This document shows positions 36,508-44,569 of a stretch of 50,179 nucleotides of DNA, one piece after another. The DNA comes from Leptospira sp. Lineage in GTDB: Bacteria; Spirochaetota; Leptospiria; Leptospirales; Leptospiraceae. Where the stretch lies: contig JACVCB010000028.1 in assembly GCA_016742255.1 (NCBI GenBank), forward strand, positions 1 through 50,179. The letters run 5' to 3'. The notes below the pieces were generated by a model. That model saw only the letters and a program-made list of their open reading frames with translations, did no database searches and was not told where the DNA came from. Both the position numbers and the translations under genes were made by a program. Numbering within the stretch: position 1 is the stretch's first letter; the number at the start of each line of letters is the position of its first letter.

Positions 36508-37194
36508 ATGAACATTCAAAATATGATCATTCGAATTCTATGGTTTTTTATCTTTTGTTTTTTCTTTCAGGTATGTTCTTCTCGTTATTATCTGACGATC
36601 ATTTCGCCAGGTGTAACTTCAGAATACCGAATCAAATCTATTAGTGGAATTCGGATGTTAGAAGCATCTTATTATGGAACTTGGCATTATGCACAGACTG
36701 CCTTTTATATCGAACCGGACAATTTGGATGCTCTTCTGTCTGACCCAAATAATTTCATTTTGAATCATAAAGTTTTGTTTGATACTGTTTCTAAGGATAA
36801 TACGTTAGTGAGAATACTTTTTGAATATTGTTATGATCATTCAAAACAAATTCCTATCGATCATGATAAAGACTTATACCAATTTGAATGGAATGGTATT
36901 GAGCCAAGATCAAAGATCACATATTTATACCCTTATTCATATTATAAAAAAGGAAAACGGATTCGGCAAAAATTGCCGTTTTACCAACAGGAGAAGTATC
37001 CAAAAAACGAGTGGAAACAAACAACAGGGTATGACCAGTATTATTGTATGCGTAGTTTACTCGAGTTTGATGGTTCTTTACAAAAGAAAGGGATCAATGA
37101 ATTGAAGGTGATAACACCCAGAGAACAACTTTTGTATTTTGAATATGAGCACAATGGAAAATTTATACATGACTCGGAAGAGGAAATCAATTAA
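36508..37194 (+). CDS. Lipoprotein of unknown function
   Basis: 228 residues with signal peptide IRILWFFIFCFFFQVC (lipobox Cys about residue 23). The mature domain is Tyr-, Lys- and Asp-rich, predicted mixed alpha/beta (IEPDNLDALLSDPNNFIL; YQFEWNGIEPRSKITYLYP), with no family I recognise. The stop is immediately followed by the ATG of the next gene, so the three genes 36293-38061 probably form one transcript. The function is unknown; an envelope role is inferred from the lipobox. Confidence 0.75.
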   Translation: MNIQNMIIRILWFFIFCFFFQVCSSRYYLTIISPGVTSEYRIKSISGIRMLEASYYGTWHYAQTAFYIEPDNLDALLSDPNNFILNHKVLFDTVSKDNTLVRILFEYCYDHSKQIPIDHDKDLYQFEWNGIEPRSKITYLYPYSYYKKGKRIRQKLPFYQQEKYPKNEWKQTTGYDQYYCMRSLLEFDGSLQKKGINELKVITPREQLLYFEYEHNGKFIHDSEEEIN

Positions 37195-38061
37195 ATGATG
37201 AAATGTGTTTCGAAGAAAATGAATCAAAAGCAGTTAGTGGTTCTTTTTCTCCTTCTGATCGTGAATGGAGGATTATACTCTCAAAATAAAATTAGAGAAA
37301 AATCTTATTTTGAAGGTGCCTATTCGGAAGTTGTTGCATACCCACAATTTAGTCCTTACAAAATTAGTAACAATTACACAAATACAGAAAATAATATCAA
37401 CAATCGATCCAATGTCATAGGGAATTTGACAAATCATTATGGAACTCATGAACAAAAGGTGGCAAGTTGGATCGCATTTGAAAATGCTCCTAAACCTAAA
37501 CTTGATGGTCAAAATGTTTCTCTATTTTATGAATCTGTTTTTAAATCAGGGATTGGTCTTGGTATCAGCATCAATAGTTCTAATTTTCAGGCAAAAGATA
37601 TTCGACAAGATAAATCGAATGCCATCTTTAATTTAGGGTTACTGACACGAGAACTTCCCAATTTTCCAAGTTATGATATGAACCATTTGATAACGTATGA
37701 AATTCTATTACCATACCAAACCTATAATGATAATAGTTTTTTACATATGCGTTATCTTTCTTTTCAGTTGGGATACCATTTTTTAGAAAATTCCACATTT
37801 GATCCATATGTCCGTGTAGGATTTGGTTTGGGTAGAGAAAGATTTACTGATTCTTATTTGGTCCAATCAAATTTAACTCTAGGTTCCAGAATATTGTTAC
37901 ATGATAATTTTTATTTGATGGTAGAAGCCATAGGCAATCAATATGATTCCCATAAAAAGACACCAAGCCCAACAATCGAGAATCTTTTTAGAGAAAAATT
38001 GGATCAGATTTGGTCTTTGAGGGAATATTCGGCAAAGTTTGGAGTCGGTATCTCTTATTAA
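37195..38061 (+). CDS. Probable outer-membrane beta-barrel protein
   Basis: 288 residues with a signal peptide (QLVVLFLLLIVNGGLYSQ). The mature part has alternating strands typical of small outer-membrane barrels: GIGLGISINSSNFQ, MRYLSFQLGYHFL, FDPYVRVGFGLGRERF, SNLTLGSRILLHDNFYLMVEAIG, and it ends in KFGVGISY, an aromatic C-terminal residue as expected for BAM-assembled proteins. The N-terminal part before residue 90 is Asn-rich and probably extended. The ATG pair at 37195 has GAGGA about 10 bases upstream; ATG 37219 is an alternative. No function can be assigned. Confidence 0.75.
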   Translation: MMKCVSKKMNQKQLVVLFLLLIVNGGLYSQNKIREKSYFEGAYSEVVAYPQFSPYKISNNYTNTENNINNRSNVIGNLTNHYGTHEQKVASWIAFENAPKPKLDGQNVSLFYESVFKSGIGLGISINSSNFQAKDIRQDKSNAIFNLGLLTRELPNFPSYDMNHLITYEILLPYQTYNDNSFLHMRYLSFQLGYHFLENSTFDPYVRVGFGLGRERFTDSYLVQSNLTLGSRILLHDNFYLMVEAIGNQYDSHKKTPSPTIENLFREKLDQIWSLREYSAKFGVGISY

Positions 38062-38151
38062 CTTTTAGGTTCCTTTTTTTTAAAAATCGTTCCTAAAAAA
38101 ATCTTTCCTAATTCGTAATTTACTTTTTGTTAGTGGTAAGTTGGCCTTTTT

Positions 38152-38607
38152 ATGATGACTAAGAGATTTTTATTTTTATCGATTCTTTTCCTTACTGGAT
38201 TGTGTTTTCAGCTTCATTCAGCTAGGCTTTTTTCCATTCCTAGTGCAAACCAATCAAATTTAGAGTGTCGTCTGAAATCTGGTTATTACTTGGAAACGAT
38301 TCCTTTAGAGAATGGAGAGTTAAATATCCATGTCGAAATCACAAATGAATTTGCAACCTTTCATCGAATCATCGATAAATTCTATGTGAAAAATAAAATC
38401 AACTGGTTGAAAGATTGTGAATTTGAACTCGTCACGTTAGAAATTACAGATCCTATTTTATTGGATTCAGATTTTATTGGAAACAAAACGTACTATAAAG
38501 TGAAACAAATCAATGAAAACAAATACCAATATGTGGAAGTGAATAAACAAAATGTATTATCTTTGGATTACCAAGGAGTTTATTTCCCACATGCAGTCGT
38601 GGAGTGA
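38152..38607 (+). CDS. Small secreted protein of unknown function
   Basis: 151 residues: signal peptide KRFLFLSILFLTGLCFQLHSA, then a mainly beta mature domain (LECRLKSGYYLETIPLENGEL; KVKQINENKYQYVEVNKQNVL) with two cysteines. I do not recognise it. It lies 90 bases after the barrel gene on the same strand and may belong to that cluster, although the gap contains an AT-rich run that could be a separate promoter. The 90 bases after it up to the FG-GAP gene hold nothing I recognise. Confidence 0.7.
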   Translation: MMTKRFLFLSILFLTGLCFQLHSARLFSIPSANQSNLECRLKSGYYLETIPLENGELNIHVEITNEFATFHRIIDKFYVKNKINWLKDCEFELVTLEITDPILLDSDFIGNKTYYKVKQINENKYQYVEVNKQNVLSLDYQGVYFPHAVVE

Positions 38608-38697
38608 GATGGAAGAGTAGTTAGGAAAATCATTTCCTTGGGATGTGTTTTGAATTCCCAATATTCATTGGTTGTTTTTGGTTTGAATCTATCTTAA

Positions 38698-40593
38698 CTA
38701 AATCCATCCCATATACACTCTAGCTTTATTTACCAACGCCAACATATACTCTTCTGCCTTGTTTCTCAACTGTGCAATTGTATTTCCAAAAGCAGTTCCA
38801 GCTGGAGGGATCAGTGTTTGACTTGTCACTCCACCAGAATTTAGATTTTGGTTTGTTGGAACTCCTCCACGGATGCTATGGAAGGTATATACTTGATTGG
38901 TGGTTGTTGGTTCAGAGATCACTATATCTTGTAGGCCATCTGCATTGGTATCTTGGAATTTAATTCCTTGGGAAAAATTTCGATTTGCGACTGAACCTGA
39001 AAAGAGACTAGCCGATGATCCTCCGGCGCTTAGATCCATATTACGAAATCCTGTTTTTGGATCATTTAACACTAAATAAACGTCACCGATCCCGGAACTA
39101 GCACCAGTGGATCCAATCAAAAGATCAGGCGATCCATCTCCATTTGAATCACCTGATGCAAGATTACCTCCAAACAAACAATTACTGCCATTACAACTAA
39201 GATTAGGAGGTCCAATGAATGTTGCCACTGGTGAATTTTGATAGGGACTAGTAGAATCACAATTGGAATGGTATACAAAAACAATCCCTTGGTTTGAATT
39301 GAAAGTGGGCCCACCAACAGCAAGATCGATACAACGATCGGAATTAAAATAATCCAATACGAAATTTGCCCCAAATTGGCAACCAGTTCCCGTCGCACAA
39401 CCAGGGAAAGGTTCAACTGGAGCAACTAGAAATTGCTGAGGAGATGATGGCAATAATCCTTGATTGGAAATAAAAATATATATCCTTCCCAAACTAGAGG
39501 AATAGGTAGCTGCACTGACAACAAGGTCTAAAAAACCATCTCCATTCACATCTCCTGCTAATGCATACGATCCGAAATTATCGTTTACATTTGGTTTATA
39601 AGATATATCAGCAGTATTGGTATCTTGTGTACTGATTGCAGGAGATCCATGGCTATAAAATATAAATACCTCATCATTCCAAGGGGATGCAAAAATTCCA
39701 TCATCATAACCATCGTTGTTGATATCGGCTCCAATGATATTCGTTCCAAATCTCCCTGTCCCAGACAATCCACTAAGCACTGCGTCCGCTGATCCACCCG
39801 AATTTAGATTTTGGGATGGAATACCGGTTTGACCACGGCTTAAGAAAAGATATGCTCTGCCTAGAAAATTGGTAGCAGGTGTGTACGCTTGAGCTCCAAC
39901 AAACACATCTGCAAACCCATCTCCATTAAAGTCACCAGATGCAATCCGAGAACCAAAATAGGTTTGTGTGATCCCATCCGTTAAACTTGTGATAGGTGTT
40001 GCATTTAGTTGTTTTGTATTCATGTTTGTTGTATACACATATCCATATCCTATATTTGCTGCCGCATTATTCGCCGACACAATCAAATCAGGATACCCAT
40101 CTCCATTGGTGTCTTTATTTGTGCCTTTTCGAACGAGGATCGTATTAGATTTTTCAAATGGGATTTGTACATAAATGGTGTGCAAACTTCCGTAGGTCCA
40201 AAAGCTATTTGTCACCGCTTTGGCTGGTAAAGGAAAACTCCAACTTCCATTAACAACGGGGACTCTTGCCGGTGGAGCATCATCATACCCCACATTCACA
40301 AAACTGACATCAGGTGGAGCGGTCCCCACAACAAAGCCAGTCTCCACTATGGAGTTATTTGTCAGATTGGAAATGGTAGCTCTAGATTCTGGCAATAGAA
40401 ATAAATAAATACCAGGTGAATATTTTTTGAGTAAATTTTTATCAGGGCAAAGGAAGTTGTCCAACTTCATCAGGCATTCAAGAGGAGGGTGGGTTAGAGG
40501 ATTTGTCCAACAATTGGAGAAAAATAGAAAAAATCCAATGGCAACAATACTACGCTTAATTATGATAAAAAAAATACGGTTTGCCATTATCAT
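38698..40593 (-). CDS. FG-GAP (integrin alpha-like) beta-propeller lipoprotein
   Basis: 631 residues: signal peptide ending in FFLFFSNC (lipobox), then six to seven FG-GAP repeats, each with a calcium-binding D-x-[ND]-x-D-G-x-x-D loop: DTNGDGYPDL, DFNGDGFADV, DINNDGYDDG, DVNGDGFLDL, DSNGDGSPDL and DTNADGLQDI, with one degenerate blade at DYFNSDRCIDL. The fold is a seven-bladed propeller like the integrin alpha head, expected on the cell surface or in the periplasm. Bacterial members are often adhesion or structural proteins; the ligand is unknown. The start is ATG 40593; ATG 40587 is equally possible. It is transcribed towards the small secreted protein gene. Confidence 0.9.
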   Translation of the reverse strand: MIMANRIFFIIIKRSIVAIGFFLFFSNCWTNPLTHPPLECLMKLDNFLCPDKNLLKKYSPGIYLFLLPESRATISNLTNNSIVETGFVVGTAPPDVSFVNVGYDDAPPARVPVVNGSWSFPLPAKAVTNSFWTYGSLHTIYVQIPFEKSNTILVRKGTNKDTNGDGYPDLIVSANNAAANIGYGYVYTTNMNTKQLNATPITSLTDGITQTYFGSRIASGDFNGDGFADVFVGAQAYTPATNFLGRAYLFLSRGQTGIPSQNLNSGGSADAVLSGLSGTGRFGTNIIGADINNDGYDDGIFASPWNDEVFIFYSHGSPAISTQDTNTADISYKPNVNDNFGSYALAGDVNGDGFLDLVVSAATYSSSLGRIYIFISNQGLLPSSPQQFLVAPVEPFPGCATGTGCQFGANFVLDYFNSDRCIDLAVGGPTFNSNQGIVFVYHSNCDSTSPYQNSPVATFIGPPNLSCNGSNCLFGGNLASGDSNGDGSPDLLIGSTGASSGIGDVYLVLNDPKTGFRNMDLSAGGSSASLFSGSVANRNFSQGIKFQDTNADGLQDIVISEPTTTNQVYTFHSIRGGVPTNQNLNSGGVTSQTLIPPAGTAFGNTIAQLRNKAEEYMLALVNKARVYMGWI

Positions 40594-40731
40594 TTACAAC
40601 TAACAATGAGTTGATGTTTTGATTTTGAATGAGGAATGGCAATCAATAATTAGTATTGGACCTAAGAGAATTCAGATTTTTTAGAAAAAAATATCTTTCC
40701 TTTTCTTTTTACTTCAGCGACCATACTCCGC

Positions 40732-41133
40732 ATGAGTTTTTTTGAAAGTTTAAAAGCCGTCGCAGCTCAGGCAGTAGAGCTAGTCCAAAACAATCCCCAA
40801 GTTGTATCCGGGATCCAAAAGATCATCGAAGAAAACGGTGGGGTATCGGGAATTGTGCAAAAATTTAAGGATAAAGGTTTTGCAGAGGCTGCATCTTCTT
40901 GGGTTGGAACGGGTGAAAATGTAAGTATCGGTGCCGATGACGTATTAAAAGTCTTAGGGAATGATTCTGTGAAGGAACTCGCTAAAAAAGTGGGCCTTGA
41001 TACTGATGCTACCGCAGGACTTGTTGGAAATTTATTACCGATTGTCATTGATAAATTATCCCCTGATGGAAATGAACCGTCTGGAGACATCACTTCCCAA
41101 CTTTCCAGTTTGGCATCCTTATTTACCAAATAG
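40732..41133 (+). CDS. YidB-family (DUF937-like) protein
   Basis: 133 residues, helical and soluble: FESLKAVAAQAVELVQNNPQ, then a Gly-containing middle (GGVSGIVQKFKDKGF, ASSWVGTGENVSIGADDV) and the C-terminal LVGNLLPIVIDKLSPDG. This matches the YidB/DUF937 family, small cytosolic proteins of unknown role found in many Gram-negative bacteria. No clear ribosome binding site is seen before the ATG. It ends 15 bases before the convergent DUF2452 gene. Confidence 0.82.
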   Translation: MSFFESLKAVAAQAVELVQNNPQVVSGIQKIIEENGGVSGIVQKFKDKGFAEAASSWVGTGENVSIGADDVLKVLGNDSVKELAKKVGLDTDATAGLVGNLLPIVIDKLSPDGNEPSGDITSQLSSLASLFTK

Positions 41134-41148
41134 AACAAAACAAATCTT

Positions 41149-41553
41149 CTATAGATTTTCTTTGATTTCTGAGAAACTGCGGTCAGGGTTCATGGTATAC
41201 GCCCCTTTAAAAGGATGTGGAGGATTGCCTCCCCATTCCAGAGGGGATAGAAGAGAAAAATAATCTCCTTCTTCTTTCGAGTAGAGATAAATCACCTGAC
41301 CTGGTTTTTTTTCAAATTGGCATTTTGCCTTATGAAGTTCGATATCCTTTTCTGCTTGTTTGAGGATGAGTTCTGCTTCTTCTTTTAGAGCACGAATTTG
41401 TTTGGCGATAACTTCCAACTTTCCATGAACATGGAGTTTGACAGATTCTTCCGCTAGTTCAATTTCTTTCGCACGATCAACCAAACTAATCGGGGGTGCT
41501 AGTCGACTTGTTCCGTATGTTAAGCTGTGGTGGGGGATCGTGGTTTCTTCCAT
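41149..41553 (-). CDS. DUF2452 protein
   Basis: 134 residues with the DUF2452 pattern: ISLVDRAKEIELAEESVKLH, KLEVIAKQIRALKEEAEL, ELHKAKCQFEKKPGQVIYLY, and SLLSPLEWGGNPPHPFKGAY. Cytosolic, helical then beta; the family includes eukaryotic C1orf50-like proteins, and its function is unknown. AAGGAT stands before the ATG. It is alone on this strand, convergent with the YidB-like gene and 133 bases downstream of the SPOR gene. Confidence 0.85.
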   Translation of the reverse strand: MEETTIPHHSLTYGTSRLAPPISLVDRAKEIELAEESVKLHVHGKLEVIAKQIRALKEEAELILKQAEKDIELHKAKCQFEKKPGQVIYLYSKEEGDYFSLLSPLEWGGNPPHPFKGAYTMNPDRSFSEIKENL

Positions 41554-41686
41554 ATTATCCTTTAGACAAATCCCATGATCTATCCATAGAATTTATTTTT
41601 TGAATGGAGCTATCCGTTGGAAAAAGAAATGGCCTCCCCATGAGTGACGGGAAAGCCAAGTTGCCAAGGATAGACGATTTGTGTTT

Positions 41687-42490
41687 TTATGATAATGGTT
41701 GGTATTGGATGACCATTGCTTTTGCCTTAATTTCTTTTGGCATATTTGTTTTGGATAACGTTTTTAACAAAGAATCCTTATCTTTGGATTTACCAAGTTG
41801 TACTACAAAAAATCCATTTTTCACAACAATGAAGGATTTTGATTTGAGTTTTCCTTGGTTATCTGCTTGGAGTTGAGACAAAAAAGTTTCTGCTGATTTT
41901 CGGTTTGTAAACGCAGCTAGTTGAATTGTTAAAAACTTTCCATCGTTACTCTTTACCGATTTTGGTAAGTTGGAAGAAACATGATTCGGATTTTCTTTCC
42001 CTTTCGAAACATGTGAAATGTTCTTTAATTTCTCTTCTTTTGCTACAGTAAAATTTCTTTGTTCTTTTGATTTTGTTAAATCAACAACTTGTTGTTTCTT
42101 CTCTTCTTCTTCATCCTTAGCTGTTGAAGTTTCCATGTAATAAGGATGGTTCCCAATATCAGCCATTGGAATTTCTTGTGAAGAAACAGATTCTTTTGGT
42201 TTTGTGCCTTGGACTAAAGAAGAAGCAACTTGTGTTCCTTGCGGATTCAAATTTGTTGTCTCTTCCCCTTTTTTGGCCAATGAATCTGGTGAAGGAAGAT
42301 TAGTTTCCGCAGTTTCTGGGTTTGCGATTGTGAGAGAAGGTCTCATGGAAGTTTGTGATTCTTCTGTTTTCCCTTTCCCTACCGAGACTCCCAAAAAGAA
42401 AATGGAAAAGAATAAGGCAAATAGAAAGAGCGATAAGACTCCAATCCTTTGTTTGTCTAAATTGATAACGTAAAAAACTCTCTCTTTCAT
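41687..42490 (-). CDS. SPOR-domain membrane protein
   Basis: 267 residues: a cytoplasmic start, one membrane helix (IGVLSLFLFALFFSIFFLGVSVG at about 16-38), a long low-complexity Ser/Thr/Glu/Lys-rich periplasmic linker and a C-terminal SPOR domain (FLTIQLAAFTNRKSAETFLSQL; FIVVKNGFFVVQLGKSKDK). SPOR domains bind denuded glycan strands in septal peptidoglycan, so it probably acts at division sites. The ATG overlaps the coaE stop by 4 bases and has AAGGAT well placed inside coaE, so both genes are cotranscribed. Confidence 0.9.
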   Translation of the reverse strand: MKERVFYVINLDKQRIGVLSLFLFALFFSIFFLGVSVGKGKTEESQTSMRPSLTIANPETAETNLPSPDSLAKKGEETTNLNPQGTQVASSLVQGTKPKESVSSQEIPMADIGNHPYYMETSTAKDEEEEKKQQVVDLTKSKEQRNFTVAKEEKLKNISHVSKGKENPNHVSSNLPKSVKSNDGKFLTIQLAAFTNRKSAETFLSQLQADNQGKLKSKSFIVVKNGFFVVQLGKSKDKDSLLKTLSKTNMPKEIKAKAMVIQYQPLS

Positions 42491-43104
42491 TTTTGAATCC
42501 TTTTTTGAATTTCTTTATAGATAATTACAATTTGTTCTTTTAAGCCTTCTCTATCAGTATCGTTCGTTACGACAAAATCAGAGAGAGACTTTTTTTCCTC
42601 AATGTCCATCTGGGATGAGGTTCTTCTTTCAAAATCAGTTTTTTCCATCCCGCCTCGTTGTTTCACTCGTTCCCAGTTTTGTTCTTTAGGAAGGTAAACT
42701 GTCACTGTGAAATCACAAATGGTATGAGCATCAGTCTCAAATAGGAGTGGAACTTCCCAGGCGACAATACTCCCTTCTTTTTGGGATTGGAAAAATTGAA
42801 GGAAAGATTTTCTAACTAAAGGATGGAGGAGTTCGTTCAGTGACTTTAACTTTGATTCGTTGCTAAAAGCAAGTTCGGCAATTTTTGTACGATTGATCGT
42901 ACCACCTTCCATTTCTATAGAAGGTCCAAAAATAGAGATTAATTCTGATTTGACTGGGCTATTTGGTTCTGTGAATGTACGGGCAATCGCATCAGAACTG
43001 ATCGTCACTGCACCTAATTCTCCAAAGATGGAAAGTGCAGTGGATTTCCCTGATCCTATCGATCCAGTGATCCCAATTAATGTTTTGTTGGAAGCGAGTG
43101 CCAC
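42487..43104 (-). CDS. coaE: Dephospho-CoA kinase
   Basis: 205 residues with P-loop GSIGSGKST (14-22), the DAIAR region, LHPLVRKSF and VAWEVPLLFETD, and the C-terminal RTSSQMDIEEKKSLSDFVVTND. It phosphorylates dephospho-CoA in the last step of CoA synthesis. The start is a GTG at 43104: it is the only start that keeps the N-terminus, but it lies inside the 3' arm of an inverted repeat and has no ribosome binding site. The alpha/beta hydrolase gene is 82 bases upstream on the same strand. Confidence 0.93.
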   Translation of the reverse strand: MALASNKTLIGITGSIGSGKSTALSIFGELGAVTISSDAIARTFTEPNSPVKSELISIFGPSIEMEGGTINRTKIAELAFSNESKLKSLNELLHPLVRKSFLQFFQSQKEGSIVAWEVPLLFETDAHTICDFTVTVYLPKEQNWERVKQRGGMEKTDFERRTSSQMDIEEKKSLSDFVVTNDTDREGLKEQIVIIYKEIQKRIQK

Positions 43105-43129
43105 GGGTTTATAACATAAAAAACCCGTG
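43102..43129 (-). repeat. Inverted repeat covering the coaE start codon
   Basis: Exact 9-base arms CACGGGTTT and AAACCCGTG with a 10-base AT-rich loop. In the coaE mRNA the 3' arm contains the GTG start codon. It could be a terminator remnant of the upstream gene, or could limit coaE translation. Confidence 0.5.
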
Positions 43130-43186
43130 AAAGTACAAGTATTTTTTTATCCAGTTTTAGAAAAAAAATACTAAAGTTTTATTCGA

Positions 43187-44125
43187 TTAGTTTTTGTTTA
43201 CAGTTCCATTGATGATCCAGTCTTGTACGAGTTTGGCGGACAATTCTGGGTCTTCAATCATGGGAGCATGTCCCATATTTTCAAGGAGTACGGTTTCCAA
43301 TTTTGTTTTTAGTTTCTTTTTTAATACATCCATAACCGAATAATGGATTACCTTGTCTTCTTTTCCCCAAATGGTAAGGCAAGGAGCTTGGATTTTATCC
43401 AGTTGTGACTCTAAGATATAACCCTCTTTCCTGATTTGTTTTAATATTTGTCCATTCCACTCTCGATTGGCTACAGATTTCTCAGCAAAATAGGACTTAA
43501 GAAAAGATGGTAAGTAAGGTGGTTTTACAAATGTAAATTTGAGTAGTCGATCAAAATCTTCAGTGTCTTTGACAAGTAGTGGGCTTTCCTTACCAGTAAG
43601 TTCAATTGTTTGCATTTCACTTGGGACAGGGCTTTTGATTCCAGCATTATCAAATAAGATCAGTGACTTCACAAGTTTCGGGTATTTGGCTGCAAAAATT
43701 CCTGAAATCCCACCACCCATTGAATTACCGGCGATATGAAATTCTGTAAGGCCTAATTTTTCTGTGAATTGTTGCAATCGAATCGCTTGTGCTTCTTGGG
43801 TGTAAGAAATGGAATCAGGTTTACTTGATTCGCCAAAACCAGGTAAATCAGGTGCGATGACACGTATGTTTTTGGGAAGGTATCTAGAAAACCTTGTCCA
43901 ATGGTCTTTATCACCACCAAAGCCGTGTACGACGAGAAGGGTTTCTCCATTCCCTGATTTTTCTGTATACTTCCAGACCAAATCATCAACTACTATCGAC
44001 TTTGTTTCTAAGTCAGACCTGAATCTTTCGACACTAATGCCTGTTTTGTGGAGTCCTGAGGCACATCCTAGGATGTAGAAAAGTGCCAGTACAATGGTAA
44101 GTTTGAGTGTTTGGTTTGGTTTCAT
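43187..44125 (-). CDS. Alpha/beta hydrolase lipoprotein
   Basis: 312 residues: signal peptide LKLTIVLALFYILGC with lipobox (C21), then an alpha/beta hydrolase fold: LLVVHGFGGDKDHW (oxyanion), VIAPDLPGFGESSKP, nucleophile in IAGNSMGGGISG, the Asp region CLTIWGKEDKVIHY and His in ENMGHAPMIEDP. The catalytic triad is complete, so it is probably a lipase or esterase anchored in the envelope; substrate unknown. AAGGA precedes ATG 44125. It stands upstream of coaE on the same strand. Confidence 0.93.
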   Translation of the reverse strand: MKPNQTLKLTIVLALFYILGCASGLHKTGISVERFRSDLETKSIVVDDLVWKYTEKSGNGETLLVVHGFGGDKDHWTRFSRYLPKNIRVIAPDLPGFGESSKPDSISYTQEAQAIRLQQFTEKLGLTEFHIAGNSMGGGISGIFAAKYPKLVKSLILFDNAGIKSPVPSEMQTIELTGKESPLLVKDTEDFDRLLKFTFVKPPYLPSFLKSYFAEKSVANREWNGQILKQIRKEGYILESQLDKIQAPCLTIWGKEDKVIHYSVMDVLKKKLKTKLETVLLENMGHAPMIEDPELSAKLVQDWIINGTVNKN

Positions 44126-44195
44126 TTTGGTCCTTACAAAAAATTCAAAGGTTCGTTGACAGAGGGCTATGAAAAAATACTTTGGTCGTAACCGA

Positions 44196-44268
<73 letters not shown>

Positions 44269-44275
44269 AGGTTAC

Positions 44276-44533
44276 CTATTTTCCTACCTTTCTTTCTTCT
44301 CCCATCGACCAAAGACCTAAAAATTCGTTTTCTTCTACTTTTTTACAAAGTTCAGGTTTATATAGTTTTTTGACCGGAGGTTTCGGGTAGATATGGATTT
44401 CGTCATTATCGGGAATGAAGGTTAACATTCTTAAAATGGTATCTTGGCCTTCAATTTCATACATGGTATAAGACATACCTTTGGAAGGAATGATTTGGGA
44501 AGTTTCCAAATACTTTCGCGCTTGTTCAGACAT
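44276..44533 (-). CDS. Small protein of unknown function
   Basis: 85 residues, soluble, mixed fold: EQARKYLETSQIIPSKG, then a beta part (YTMYEIEGQDTILRMLTFIPD; DEIHIYPKPPVKKLY). No family recognised. ATG 44533 has TTTAGGA directly upstream; the frame also opens at a TTG 44569, which lacks one. It is 36 bases downstream of the MocR gene on the same strand and may be cotranscribed with it. Confidence 0.65.
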   Translation of the reverse strand: MSEQARKYLETSQIIPSKGMSYTMYEIEGQDTILRMLTFIPDNDEIHIYPKPPVKKLYKPELCKKVEENEFLGLWSMGEERKVGK

Positions 44534-44569
44534 ATTCCTAAAGTTGATTTTGGTTTCGTTTACGAGCAA

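Noticed and set aside
41604..41876. 90-residue open frame on the plus strand
   Set aside because: It lies antisense to the SPOR gene's conserved C-terminal domain, has no ribosome binding site and no family-like sequence.
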